A stretch of DNA of 64,000 nucleotides from Cylindrospermum stagnale PCC 7417 (GCF_000317535.1 NC_019744.1:1-64000); one strand, 5' to 3'. Positions 46,849-55,778 are shown, counted from the first letter of the stretch. Notes: a model not told the origin generated them from the sequence alone. Numbers and translations are program-made.

Positions 46849-47631
46849 ATGACAACCAATCCCTTAACTACACTCACTGAAGAATCAACCAAAATATCCC
46901 CTGATATTTCCCCTGCTAAAGCTGCTTATATGTTAAGTCAACTTCTCGAATATGTTGACTACGACCAATTGGAATCAATAGCGCCAACAGAACCTATAAA
47001 TCCTGAAGAACAAAGTGATGCTATCAAAACACTTGCATCTATTATTGCCAGTCTTAACTCTGGGATGACAATGGAAGAATCTATTGTAACAGCAATTGAA
47101 CCATTTGAGATACAGCAAGATAACCAAAAAATTATTCCTGAATTACCAGTTTTGTTAGCAGATAATTTAGCTGTGACTCCAATAGAAGAGGAACCAGAAA
47201 ATCTAAATCAAATCAATAATGATTCAATTATAGTCTTGGTAGATGAACAACAAGAAAACGAAGCTGAAACATATGAAGAAGACATTATGTTATACGTAAT
47301 TCCTCTCATGCTGGCAAGACTAATGAGCGTTGAAACTTTATCAGAAGACAGTGAAGATGGAGAAATAAGAATTTACCAATCAGATAAATTTACTGCTTCC
47401 CTGCAACTTACAGTAACAGAGGAGCAAATTTTAATCTTGAAAAGAAAGCAAAACCTGTATTCTGAAAACGAAGTTGCTTTAAATGCTTTTAGAATAACAA
47501 ATCAGGCTCAGTTTCAAGTTACTACAAACCAATTAACGCAAGCAGAGATTGAAAAATTTAAAATGATAGCATTACTAGAGTATAATCAAAGTATAGAAAT
47601 CCCTAACAACAGAGAAGAGTTAGGAGATTAA
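46849..47631 (+). CDS. Uncharacterised acidic protein downstream of the giant gene
   Basis: A 260-aa protein with no recognised family. The N-terminal third is helical (AKAAYMLSQLLEYVDYDQLE), the middle is Glu/Gln/Asn-rich and likely disordered, and the C-terminal 100 residues look folded (IRIYQSDKFTASLQLTVTEE, then RKQNLYSENEVALNAFR). It starts 44 bases after the giant gene in the same direction and is probably cotranscribed and functionally linked with it. Confidence 0.7.
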   Translation: MTTNPLTTLTEESTKISPDISPAKAAYMLSQLLEYVDYDQLESIAPTEPINPEEQSDAIKTLASIIASLNSGMTMEESIVTAIEPFEIQQDNQKIIPELPVLLADNLAVTPIEEEPENLNQINNDSIIVLVDEQQENEAETYEEDIMLYVIPLMLARLMSVETLSEDSEDGEIRIYQSDKFTASLQLTVTEEQILILKRKQNLYSENEVALNAFRITNQAQFQVTTNQLTQAEIEKFKMIALLEYNQSIEIPNNREELGD

Positions 47632-48177
47632 AAGGTAAGCATTCAGCCGTCAGCATTCGACTGATATAGCGATCCTAAATAAGATGTGAACATCTCTTTT
47701 TTATCTTCCTCTGCGCTCTCTGCGTCTGGAGCGGTAATGCCTCCGGCACGCTGCGCGAACGTTAAAAAAATACCGTGATGCCTACGGCACGCTCCGCGAA
47801 CAAAACTCAAATACGATTGCTATATCACGCCATTCGCGTAGCGTTCCGCAGGAAAGTATATTAGCAATTTTAAAGAATTTATGAGTATTTTTGCAGAGGG
47901 ACTGCTAATTGCTTTTGGTGTCAGTTTCTCCAACTCAAAACCCTTAAACTCAGTCTAAAAATTAGTTTTAGCTGATATAGAACTCATATTTGAATTTTGA
48001 AAAAGACTCGGTACACCTTAATCGTCTAGAATCCTTTTGCCTCTTGCCTGCCTACGCAAATAATTTCAGGAATCAAATATTATTCCTATAGCTGAATGCT
48101 TACATTAAAAGATAAAATAACAGAATACAATCTTCAGTAAACTATCTTAATAAAGCTCCATATTTTTATTTCAATAC
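47632..48177. other. Intergenic region with 28-bp direct repeats
   Basis: No gene is supported. Two related 28-bp units lie at 47733-47760 and 47774-47801 (shared core ATGCC, C.GGCACGCT.CGCGAAC), and another short palindrome around 47833-47850 (CGCGTAGCGTTCCGC). These belong to the dispersed Nostocales repeat class also seen inside mobA and the giant gene. Confidence 0.6.
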
Positions 48178-49119
48178 ATGAACAACGAGCAAAACCCACA
48201 AACCGAATTCGACTCACCTTGGAAAGACATCATACAGCGATACTTCGAGGACTTTATCTTGTTCTTTTTCCCCCAAGCTCATGATGAAATTGAATGGAGT
48301 AGGGGATTTGAGTTTTTAGATCAAGAACTGCAAAAAGTTGTCCGAGATGCGGAATTAGGGAAGCGACTGGTTGATAAATTGGTAAAAATTTATCGCACTG
48401 GTGGTGAAGAAGCTTGGGTACTTGTACACATCGAAGTACAAAGTCAAGAAGAAAGCGATTTCACCGAGAGAATGTTTGTTTATAACTACCGCATTTATGA
48501 TAGATATAGGCGTTCAGTGGCTTCTCTCGCAGTTCTGGGAGATGAACGCGCTAATTGGCAACCCAATCAGTTTGGCTACGAATTGTTTGGTTGTCGGGTT
48601 AATTTTCAGTTTCCTGTGGTGAAGCTGCTAGACTACAATCAGCAGTGGTCAGAACTGGAAGCCAACCGTAACCCTTTTGCAACAGTAGTCATGGCTCATT
48701 TGGTGGGAGTAAAAACTCGCAATGATAGGTTGCAACGCAAACAATGGAAATTGACTTTAACTAAAAGGTTGTATGAATTTGGTTTTGAACGAGAGGATAT
48801 CATCAATCTATTTAGTTTTATTGATTGGATGATGAGCTTACCAGTGGAGTTACAACAGGAGTTTGAGCAAGAATTAAGTCAGTACGAGGAGGAAAAAAGA
48901 ATGCCATATATTACCAGTATTGAGCGAAGTGGTATCAGAAAAGGACTATTAGAGGGGATTCAACTGGGATTGAAACTGAAATTTAAGGGTGAGGGATTAG
49001 CAATATTACCGGAAATTTCTCAAATTCAAGATGTCGAACAATTGAGAGCAATTCTAGTTGGACTGGAAACAATGAATAGCGTTGAGGAGTTGCGTCAAAT
49101 TTATAATAAACCCGACTGA
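48178..49119 (+). CDS. Rpn-family PD-(D/E)XK nuclease/putative transposase
   Basis: A 313-aa protein. FDSPWKDIIQRYFEDFILFF at the start, DKLVKIYRTGGEEAWVLVHI followed by EVQSQ (the E-x-Q form of the PD-(D/E)XK core, residues about 87-91) and ERMFVYNYRIYDRY are typical of the Rpn-type proteins that are abundant in cyanobacteria. The C-terminal part ends with a short helical DUF4351-like segment. These are DNA endonucleases linked to recombination and, in some cases, phage defence. The gene stands alone with about 540 bases of repeats before it. Confidence 0.82.
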   Translation: MNNEQNPQTEFDSPWKDIIQRYFEDFILFFFPQAHDEIEWSRGFEFLDQELQKVVRDAELGKRLVDKLVKIYRTGGEEAWVLVHIEVQSQEESDFTERMFVYNYRIYDRYRRSVASLAVLGDERANWQPNQFGYELFGCRVNFQFPVVKLLDYNQQWSELEANRNPFATVVMAHLVGVKTRNDRLQRKQWKLTLTKRLYEFGFEREDIINLFSFIDWMMSLPVELQQEFEQELSQYEEEKRMPYITSIERSGIRKGLLEGIQLGLKLKFKGEGLAILPEISQIQDVEQLRAILVGLETMNSVEELRQIYNKPD

Positions 49120-49370
49120 AAACTACTATAGAGTTAGCGCAGATAATCAGACGAACAATCAGGTTAGAACAGGACATTGATACCAAGCTGGATACGTTTT
49201 GCAATGTAAAGAAAATTACTAAAGATACTTTCCTAGAAGCTGCATTTATCGTCTGCTCAGAAAATGAGGAATTATTGCAAGAGGTACTAAACCAAGCTAG
49301 AAAACGTTATCAACAGCGTAAACAACGCAAATTTCAGAGATTAGCTAAGAAAATTAACGTTAACGATTAA
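49116..49370 (+). CDS. Possible ribbon-helix-helix protein without a normal start codon
   Basis: A frame open from 49110 to the TAA at 49368 encodes KTTIELAQIIRRTIRLEQDI, then a region (RTIRLEQDIDTKLDTF, ITKDTFLEAAFIVC) that fits a ribbon-helix-helix fold, and a basic helical tail. No ATG, GTG or TTG precedes the conserved-looking part. A CTG at 49116 overlaps the nuclease stop. It is either a 5'-truncated remnant or a small gene with a rare start. The coding character of all 80 residues suggests recent function. Confidence 0.4.
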   Translation: MKTTIELAQIIRRTIRLEQDIDTKLDTFCNVKKITKDTFLEAAFIVCSENEELLQEVLNQARKRYQQRKQRKFQRLAKKINVND

Positions 49371-49525
49371 GTTAACCCTAATCCATCCGTGAGAGGTTAA
49401 GGTAATTGCACTAATATCTGGGACGGTGCAGGAAAAGGCAGTAATTCTCATAATGAGAATTACTGGATATTTATAGTAACTTGGTGGATAATTCCTCTTA
49501 GTTAAATCCTATTGCAAACGGTGAG

Positions 49526-49900
49526 TTATAAAGCTTTAAATAACTGCACTGGATCTGTAGCCTCACGGCTGTTATTCACAAAAATATCAGCAATTAGTCG
49601 TAAAACTTCAGCTTGTTCTTCTGGAGGTGCTTCAGCAATCAGCGATCGCAGGCTAATTCCTGGCCTCTGACCAAATAACTCAGATAAATACCACACCCTA
49701 GCTTCTGCCGGAATAGCCAAAAGTAGCGCTATTAGTTTTGATGCTCCTAGATCCGCCTTCCCGTGACGAAAGCGGGATAACATTACTTCCGACACTTTAG
49801 CCTGTTCAGCAGTTTTCTTCGCTTCCAAATTGAAGCGATTCATCATGTCATCAAATAACTGCTGATAACTTCGAGTTTTTTCTGATACAAAACTTTGCAT
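49526..49900 (-). CDS. Cro/CI-type helix-turn-helix regulator
   Basis: A 124-aa protein. The XRE-like helix-turn-helix is AKKTAEQAKVSEVMLSRFRH (about 27-46), followed by GKADLGASKLIALLLAIPAE and a C-terminal helical part (PPEEQAEVLRLIADIF). The length and arrangement are common among plasmid repressors in cyanobacteria. It is transcribed away from the rep-dnaB genes, across a 400-base region that has inverted repeats, so it may regulate rep. No direct evidence of its target. Confidence 0.8.
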   Translation of the reverse strand: MQSFVSEKTRSYQQLFDDMMNRFNLEAKKTAEQAKVSEVMLSRFRHGKADLGASKLIALLLAIPAEARVWYLSELFGQRPGISLRSLIAEAPPEEQAEVLRLIADIFVNNSREATDPVQLFKAL

Positions 49901-50311
49901 TGCTTTGCCAATTATACTTAAGTTTAACGGTTATACTATTTGATATTTGATTAAACAACAATGATGACGTATACCCTAATCTTACCAAACTCTTGCTAGG
50001 AGTGCTTTTTCCCATACATATCTTTAATTTTCAGACTACTAGCATAGCCATCAAATAAACGCCTTGTCACGATTGAATATAAAAATTTGTTGACTAAGTA
50101 AGTAGACTTGAGATAACCAAAATTTGTAACGATATGTAAAGTTGCCTTGATTCGTTATTCTGGTTGAGTTTTAGCCATTTTACAAAACGAAATATATTTT
50201 GTTTTTTCTCCGTCTACCTACTTAAAGCGTTAATGATGGACACCTAAGAAATTAGCCTCTATCCCAACGATCGAGGTGAAATTTTGTCTTTTCATTTGTA
50301 TTAGCAAAATT
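49901..50311. other. Divergent region between repressor and rep
   Basis: About 410 AT-rich bases with no gene. AAGTAAGTAGAC (50096-50107) and GTCTACCTACTT (50212-50223) form an inverted repeat with one mismatch, 104 bases apart. These may be operator sites for the divergent regulator or parts of a replication control region. No clear sigma-70-type promoter can be assigned. Confidence 0.45.
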
Positions 50312-51148
50312 GTGACACAACCAAATTCAAAAATTCAGGGACGTTTCTATCCACTTCAGCATGAAGAATGGCTGAAAGCCTGCCGTGAACTCACACCAGC
50401 ACAGAGGGATGTCCTCTACTACATCCGAACCATTGACCCTTATAACCACGGGATTGACATCAATGCTGCCGAGGTAGCTCGTCAACTGTCAGCACCAGAG
50501 CGGATAGTCCATAGGCAAACTGTAAGCCGCGCTCTCAAGGAATTGGACGCAAAGGGATTCATTGATCTAGAGCTATTGCAAGTCAGAACCAAGGTGAAGC
50601 CAAAGGGATTATGGTGTGATGACGCACCGATGGTGTGTGAAGACACCGATGGTGTGATGACGCACCCAAGGTGTGATGATGCACCGAGTGCGATCGTCAC
50701 GCACCACGCTGGATCACCACACACCACGATGGATCATGACGCACCATGCGTGATCGCCACGCACCATGCGGAGGCTGAAAGCCTTGTGGAGAGAGAATTA
50801 CAAAACCCTAAGATCAATAAGAATTATTTAGACTTTATAAAGACTCTCTCAGAAGAGGAGCGAGCGAATTTTTGGAAATTTTGTGAGGAAAAAACTAAAA
50901 ATCTTAGCCAGCCAGTGAATGACATTGAGGCTTGGTTAGCTCACCAGAACAAAGCCGGAAGAAATCGCTGGGAGGTTTATTACGAAAAATATCTGGCTTC
51001 AAAACAGGTACAAGCCAAAAAAACTGAAACAAAAAATACTCGAGACGAATTCCGCCGAGAACTCGAAGAACGAGAGCGAAAGGCTCAAAGAGCTTGGGAA
51101 GAGTCGCAAAGCCAAAATCTCGCTGAGAATACTGGAGGTGCGACATGA
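50312..51148 (+). CDS. Replication initiator-like protein (lambda O type) with internal iterons
   Basis: A 278-aa protein, from GTG 50312 (VTQPNSKIQGRFYPLQ). The N-terminal part is a winged helix: LTPAQRDVLYYIRTIDPY, then ERIVHRQTVSRALKELDAKG. The middle (about 100-155) is rich in His, Asp and Cys and is encoded by a DNA repeat array. The C-terminal part is charged and helical (DEFRRELEERERKAQRAWEE). An upstream GTG at 50276 would add 12 hydrophobic residues. It overlaps dnaB by four bases (ATGA). A winged-helix protein with iterons inside its gene, followed by a helicase gene, recalls lambda O-P. It is probably the plasmid initiator and helicase loader. Confidence 0.75.
   Translation: MTQPNSKIQGRFYPLQHEEWLKACRELTPAQRDVLYYIRTIDPYNHGIDINAAEVARQLSAPERIVHRQTVSRALKELDAKGFIDLELLQVRTKVKPKGLWCDDAPMVCEDTDGVMTHPRCDDAPSAIVTHHAGSPHTTMDHDAPCVIATHHAEAESLVERELQNPKINKNYLDFIKTLSEEERANFWKFCEEKTKNLSQPVNDIEAWLAHQNKAGRNRWEVYYEKYLASKQVQAKKTETKNTRDEFRRELEERERKAQRAWEESQSQNLAENTGGAT
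50613..50765 (+). repeat. Eight iterons inside rep: candidate replication origin
   Basis: 16-bp units related to GGTGTGATGACGCACC start at 50613, 50632, 50651 and 50670 (exact 19-bp steps). Four diverged units ending in CRCACC (TGGATCATGACGCACC type) start at 50690, 50710, 50730 and 50750 (20-bp steps). Because 19 and 20 are not multiples of three, the units are read in changing frames, so the conservation acts on DNA and not on protein. An AT-rich stretch (50796-50850) follows and could be the unwinding element. Confidence 0.8.
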
Positions 51149-52500
51149 TTGATAAGTTGCCACCCCAAAACATTGAAGCGGAAGAGGCGATTTTAGGCGG
51201 GATTATGCTTGATCCGGAAGCAATCGGTAGGGTGAGCGATCGCCTAGTTCCCGAAGCCTTTTACATTAGCACCCATAAAGATATCTATCAAGCCGCGCTG
51301 CGCCTTCATTGCTCTGGTAAACCCACTGATTTACTCACAGTTACAGCTTGGCTTACTGACCACGATTTGCTAGTCCGTATCGGCGGGAGAAATAAATTAG
51401 CAACTCTAGTAGACCGCACAGTGTCAGCTATTAACATTGACGCCTTAGCCGAGTTGGTGATGGACAAATTCGCGCGTAGACAGTTAATCAAGGCTGGAAA
51501 TGAAATTGTACATCTGGGTTACGAGACAGAGACTGAGTTACCAAAAATCCTTGACCAATCAGAACAGAAAGTTTTCCAATTATCTAATCAAACCCTATCT
51601 TCAAACACTGAACATAACAGCACGATTAACGTTGCTGCTTACGAGGATTTAAATTCAGGAAACCCCATTTACCCTACAGGACTTCATGAACTCGATAATT
51701 TGATGGTGGGATTTGAAAGCGGCACACTTACCATAGTTGCGGGTAGGCCATCAATGGGGAAGTCCCAAATTGCGCTGTTTCTTGCCTTGCAAATGATACT
51801 ACTCCACAATCTATCTGTGGTCGTCTTTTCTTTGGAGATGACAAAGAAACAATTGGAGTACAGGCTGTGGAGTTTAATTAGTATTACTAACGCCTATAAG
51901 CATTTAGAGTTAACACCACTAAAAAGTGATCGCATCCGCAGACATCGCTCAGGTAATAAACCCCTAGCAAACTGGGAATTTACAAGTATTGCCAAAATCG
52001 TCGGTATTGCTTCCAAACTCCCATTGTACATGAATGACTCAAGAGGCATCACCGTTTCTGGAATTGCGTCAGAATGCCGTCAAATTAAGGCCAAAGAAGG
52101 AAAACTAGGGTTAGTTATAGTTGATTACCTACAAATGATGGCAGAGGATTCTGGAGCGAACCGCAGCTATGAACTGGGAGATGTGGCCAGGGGACTTTAC
52201 AAAATGGCGGGGGAACTTGATGTACCCGTGCTAGCACTATCGCAAATCTCTAGGGGAGTTGAAGGCAGACAGAATAAGCGCCCAATGATAAGTGACCTCA
52301 GCCAGTCAGGAATTTTAGAAATGGTGGCAGACAATATTATTCTCGCTTACCGGGATGAGTACTACAACCCAGACACTACAGACCAAGGAATATTAGAGCT
52401 CATCATGGCTAAAGCACGGCACGGTGAAACAGGTACAGCAACGGTGTTTTTTGACAAGTCCTATGGAATTATCCAGAATTTGCACTCCGGAAATATCTGA
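51145..52500 (+). CDS. dnaB: Replicative DNA helicase DnaB
   Basis: A 451-aa protein. The N-terminal DnaB domain starts LPPQNIEAEEAILGGIMLDP, followed by a linker and the RecA-like helicase core: Walker A GRPSMGKS (about 206-213), SLEMTKKQ, Walker B LVIVDYLQMM and the SQISRGVEGRQNKRP segment. It is of normal length and I see no intein. Start ATG overlaps the rep stop (ATGA) and is preceded by GGAGG. It would be loaded at the iteron origin by the rep product and unwind DNA for the plasmid polymerase. It could interact with the short, gamma-like DnaX only differently from the tau-based bacterial scheme. Confidence 0.93.
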   Translation: MIDKLPPQNIEAEEAILGGIMLDPEAIGRVSDRLVPEAFYISTHKDIYQAALRLHCSGKPTDLLTVTAWLTDHDLLVRIGGRNKLATLVDRTVSAINIDALAELVMDKFARRQLIKAGNEIVHLGYETETELPKILDQSEQKVFQLSNQTLSSNTEHNSTINVAAYEDLNSGNPIYPTGLHELDNLMVGFESGTLTIVAGRPSMGKSQIALFLALQMILLHNLSVVVFSLEMTKKQLEYRLWSLISITNAYKHLELTPLKSDRIRRHRSGNKPLANWEFTSIAKIVGIASKLPLYMNDSRGITVSGIASECRQIKAKEGKLGLVIVDYLQMMAEDSGANRSYELGDVARGLYKMAGELDVPVLALSQISRGVEGRQNKRPMISDLSQSGILEMVADNIILAYRDEYYNPDTTDQGILELIMAKARHGETGTATVFFDKSYGIIQNLHSGNI

Positions 52501-53314
52501 GTCCTCAAACTGCTGTCAAAATCATCCCCCTCCTGCGTCGGAATTTTTACTGGGGGGTATTGATAATAGCCCTAGTAAAAACTCTTCAGAAATAGAAATA
52601 CCCCCTAGTAAAGACAACCCTAGTAAAAAGCGCAGAAATTGGGGTGAGGGTAACGGCACTATTCATTGGCGCACTATTACTAGGGGTGAAAAGGACTACC
52701 CCCAGGCTTATTATCATTGGCAGGAAAAAGGGAGAAAGAAGACCAAGTACATTCCCAAGCATTTACTGGGGGATATTCAAGAAGCAGAGTTCAAGAAGCG
52801 CCCAATTATAGAAATTTTGACATTACTGGGTGTTGTGCCTAGCCCTAGTAAAAACACATTACTGGGGGATATCGAAAATAGCCCTAGTAACGATGTCGAG
52901 CAGTCAGAAATACTCCCTAGTAAAAATAGCCCTAGTAACGATGTCGAGCAGTCAGAAATACCCCTCAGTAAAGATAACCCTAGTAATGATGTCGAGCAGT
53001 CAGAAATACACCTCAGTAAAGATAACCCTAGTAATGATGTCGAGCAGTCAGAAATACACCTCAGTAAAGATAACCCTAGTAAAACTAGACGACACAAAGG
53101 ATTAGGTAGTGGCTCCATTCAGTGGAAAACCATTACCCTTCACGGCAAAGATTATCCCCAAGCTTGGTATCACTATGAGTTTTGGAAAGATGGCGATCGC
53201 CTGGTTAAAAAATGCAAGTATATTCCAAAACGACTATTAGACAGAATACAGAAGCTAGAAGTAGATAAAGCCCCAGTTAGAGATATTTTGTCAATATTGC
53301 AAGTAAAATTATAG
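52463..53314 (+). CDS. Repeat-bearing protein with a duplicated basic domain
   Basis: About 283 aa from ATG 52463 (within the end of dnaB; 52424 is the alternative). Two copies of a small domain, GEGNGTIHWRTITRGEKDYP...KYIPKHLLGDI (about 60-115) and GLGSGSIQWKTITLHGKDYP...KYIPKRLLDRI (about 215-275), are joined by a 16-residue tandem repeat (SPSNDVEQSEI plus LPSK-type). The domain is basic with conserved aromatic residues and occurs in cyanobacterial plasmid proteins of unknown role; it may bind DNA. No start codon exists after the dnaB stop before the first domain, so overlap with dnaB appears real. Confidence 0.65.
   Translation: MELSRICTPEISESSNCCQNHPPPASEFLLGGIDNSPSKNSSEIEIPPSKDNPSKKRRNWGEGNGTIHWRTITRGEKDYPQAYYHWQEKGRKKTKYIPKHLLGDIQEAEFKKRPIIEILTLLGVVPSPSKNTLLGDIENSPSNDVEQSEILPSKNSPSNDVEQSEIPLSKDNPSNDVEQSEIHLSKDNPSNDVEQSEIHLSKDNPSKTRRHKGLGSGSIQWKTITLHGKDYPQAWYHYEFWKDGDRLVKKCKYIPKRLLDRIQKLEVDKAPVRDILSILQVKL
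52882..53073 (+). repeat. Four 48-bp tandem repeats with CCCTAGTAA motifs
   Basis: CCCTAGTAA starts at 52882, 52930, 52978, 53026 and 53074, a strict 48-bp period. Outside the array the same motif occurs at about 52572, 52606, 52619, 52851 and 52916, and its complement TTACTAGGG near 52677. It is in frame (16 codons), but the motif density on both strands suggests it may be bound by a protein. Confidence 0.75.
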
Positions 53315-54446
53315 AAAAGCCGTGCAAATCCTAAATTCAGGGCAAGTTTACTACAAATTTACAATAATGATTGTCAGGTTAATATCCTGTGCTCTTATAT
53401 CCAATGGTGACTAATGGTGATGCTGTCATGCTTCAAAAATAGAGCATTTACGATTGCACCTGCGGAATGTCGGATATATGAGTAAAAAAAATAGAAAAAT
53501 AACTCTTTAGTTAAGGAGGCAGGAGGCAGGAGGCAGAAGGAATCCCCATAAATAAATTTAGGGGCTTTAATCAGAACGCTGTATTTCTTGCACTGCGCGT
53601 CTCGAAATACATCTTTTTTTGTTTTTCATAAATAAATTTAGGGGCTTTTAACCCAGGGAGCAGAGGGCAAAAAATAGCTCTTTCAATCGCATCCCTATCA
53701 AAAGGTATAAAAAAAAGGTATAAAAATATAGATAAATTCAATACTAAGGTATATTTAAATGGTGAAGAAGTTTTTGCTACCGAGAAAAAAAATTTATCTT
53801 CTAAATGGGACTTTGAAGTTTTCTGGCATAAAAATTGCCTGAAAGCCCTGTCAGTTAAGGGATATAGATTAATATAAATAAAATCAAATAGCTCAAAGCT
53901 AATTTTTTTGACAAGGATGAGTGGTTAATCGAAGTCAAACTATTGTCAGTTCTAAGTTAAAAGCAATTTTGATCCTAGTTTCTTACGGAATTTCATCAGA
54001 GCCTCCAAGCCTTTAGGTGCAGGAGTTCTGACTAATACTTATTCAATTGGAGGTTGTATAGATATAATCCTTACTCTGCTGCGCTTTCAATTTCTTTATG
54101 ATGTGTATTTTAATACAAATAGAAATAATATTTATACACAATATACTAAGACGAGCTTGTTTAAGTGTGATTCAGATCACAGTTCAAAATAAATAAATTA
54201 TTGAATAATTATCAGAAGATTAAATTTGCCATCTCCCAAACTGGCAAATATAGCGGTTCTCCTTTGGATGCAAGATATTGTAGATGGCATAGATAAGATT
54301 TCTGTTTCAGTGCAGAACTTTCGGTGTCATCTGCTTCGATTCTGTATTGTATGCAATTCAACTCCGCTATAAGCTACCATTTTTCAAGATCATCACTAAT
54401 AATTTTGAAAAATCAGATAATCCAACCTAAGTAGGAGGTAAATCAG
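53315..54446. other. Long AT-rich gap
   Basis: No gene is confidently seen. Features: a short tandem GGAGGCA repeat (about 53515-53538); a 25-bp direct repeat ATAAATAAATTTAGGGGCTTT at about 53548 and 53629; and a start-less open frame at 53632-53877 (separate entry). The region 53900-54400 shows nothing clear apart from the expected promoter of the response regulator. Confidence 0.5.
53632..53877 (+). pseudogene. Start-less open frame, possible gene remnant
   Basis: 81 codons without stop: ALSIASLSKGIKKRYKN, then FNTKVYLNGEEVFATEKK, SKWDFEVFWHKNCLKALSV, ending GYRLI. The sequence looks protein-like (mixed polar and aromatic residues) but has no ATG, GTG or TTG start in the first part and begins right after the second copy of a 25-bp repeat. 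It may be the 3' end of a gene cut by the repeat. No family is recognised. Confidence 0.3.
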
Positions 54447-55136
54447 ATGATCAAAACAGTTATTATCGATGACCATGATCTGACTCGGTATGGTATTAGA
54501 ATGTTACTTTCGGAAGAGGAGAGTATCGAAATTTGTGGGGAAGCTGAAACAGCATCAGAAGGACTAGAACTAATAAAAACTCATGCTCCAGACATAGCAC
54601 TTGTTAACATCACACTTTCAGACTCCAGTGGTATTGAAATCACAAGAAAGATTAAACAAATGTCGCAATTTACCAAAGTTGTGATTTTTAATGCCCAAGC
54701 AACTGAAATTTCTGTAAAAGAAGCTTATGCGGCTGGTGCAGATTCATACTGCACTAAAACAATAGCTAAGGAGAAATTAACAGAAGCTATTTATGCAACA
54801 CATAGGGGAAAAACATGGTTAGATCCAGCAATTGGTAAGATATTAATTCAAAATTTGCAACCTAAACCTGTAGAAGTGATTGTAACAAAAAAGGAGAGGG
54901 TGCAGCAATATCCACTTAGCTCTAGAGAGTTAGAAGTTTTGCAAATGATTGCTTTAGGTCATCAAAATGAGCAGATTGCAAAACAACTTTTTTTGAGTGT
55001 TGGTACTGTCAGGTCTCATGTTCATCGTATTTTAGGGAAACTCGCTTGTCAAAACCGCGCTCAAGCTGCTATGAAAGGAATTGCAGAGGGACTTATAGAT
55101 AGCCCTGATATAAATCAAATTGGTTTAATGGTTTGA
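54447..55136 (+). CDS. NarL/FixJ-type response regulator with a degenerate receiver
   Basis: A 229-aa protein: receiver domain (1-120) and LuxR-type helix-turn-helix (LSSRELEVLQMIALGHQNEQ, then SVGTVRSHVHRILGKL). In the receiver the acidic pair D8/D9 and K104 are kept, but the phosphoacceptor Asp is Asn (ALVNITLSD, N54), and the switch Ser/Thr is also Asn (VVIFNAQ, N82). It should not be phosphorylated in the normal way and may be constitutively active or respond by protein contacts. A strong AGGAGGT lies seven bases before ATG. The 3' end overlaps the convergent gene by 12 bases. No kinase is nearby. Confidence 0.88.
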   Translation: MIKTVIIDDHDLTRYGIRMLLSEEESIEICGEAETASEGLELIKTHAPDIALVNITLSDSSGIEITRKIKQMSQFTKVVIFNAQATEISVKEAYAAGADSYCTKTIAKEKLTEAIYATHRGKTWLDPAIGKILIQNLQPKPVEVIVTKKERVQQYPLSSRELEVLQMIALGHQNEQIAKQLFLSVGTVRSHVHRILGKLACQNRAQAAMKGIAEGLIDSPDINQIGLMV

Positions 55137-55778
55137 TTTTTGTCGTTGATTTAATTGCTCCAGATAACGCTCCCGCTCGTCATTATGAACAATCCAAATC
55201 ATACATCTGCCTTTTAATTGATGTTGTTTGGAGCGACAAACACTCAGGTCAAAATTGTTCCAGTTCATAATCTGACGGGCAAACTCTCCGTCTTTTGATT
55301 TAGCCCAATTCAAAGTTTCTTGTTCTGTAAAAGTCAAGCGAACTGCTTCTGTTAAGCCTCCTCCTCTCCAAATAGGAATCATATTACCAACTAGCATACC
55401 TACACCAAATACACCAGATAATACCAGAGTAGTGGCTATTAAGGGACTAAAGACGGATTTAGATTTTTTTTGCTCTATTTTATTTAACAGGGTTGACGCG
55501 GCTTTAGCGATCGCACTTTTTTGTTGAACAATGGCTACGCTTGATGCTTTATCGAGTTTGTCATCTATTTCAGTTGTCCAACCTTCCACTACAGTATCAA
55601 GTTTGCCGGGAATATCCTCCATCAACACCTCAAACTTACCAAGAGAACTCAACACCAAAAACAACGGGTCTTTGGGATTGATACCAGAACGCCTAACTAC
55701 GTCGAGAACTTTCTGTTTAAAATGATCAGATTGTCCTGCTAATGTTGCATCTAAAGAAGCTTCTACAGATGTATTCAT
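55125..55778 (-). CDS. Single-pass membrane protein (DUF6753-like), third gene of the ParA-like operon
   Basis: A 217-aa protein. Residues 1-105 are helical with a DPLFLVLSSLGKFEVLM segment resembling the cyanobacterial DUF6753 family. A hydrophobic segment (about 110-130: FSPLIATTLVLSGVFGVGML) follows, then an extracytoplasmic or cytoplasmic C-terminal part with two cysteines. It follows two ParA-like ATPase genes on the same strand, 81 bases after the second. I infer a membrane anchor for those ATPases. The extreme 3' end overlaps the response regulator gene on the other strand. Confidence 0.7.
   Translation of the reverse strand: MNTSVEASLDATLAGQSDHFKQKVLDVVRRSGINPKDPLFLVLSSLGKFEVLMEDIPGKLDTVVEGWTTEIDDKLDKASSVAIVQQKSAIAKAASTLLNKIEQKKSKSVFSPLIATTLVLSGVFGVGMLVGNMIPIWRGGGLTEAVRLTFTEQETLNWAKSKDGEFARQIMNWNNFDLSVCRSKQHQLKGRCMIWIVHNDERERYLEQLNQRQKSNH

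Noticed and set aside
50613-50765. CRISPR array
   Set aside because: Repeats are 16 bp with 3-4 bp gaps and lie inside a gene; there are no spacers and no cas genes.
52882-53073. CRISPR array
   Set aside because: The whole 48-bp unit repeats, not just part of it, so there are no unique spacers.
52777-53118. Minus-strand Leu/Ser repeat frame
   Set aside because: Mirror of the 48-bp tandem repeats; not a protein-like sequence.
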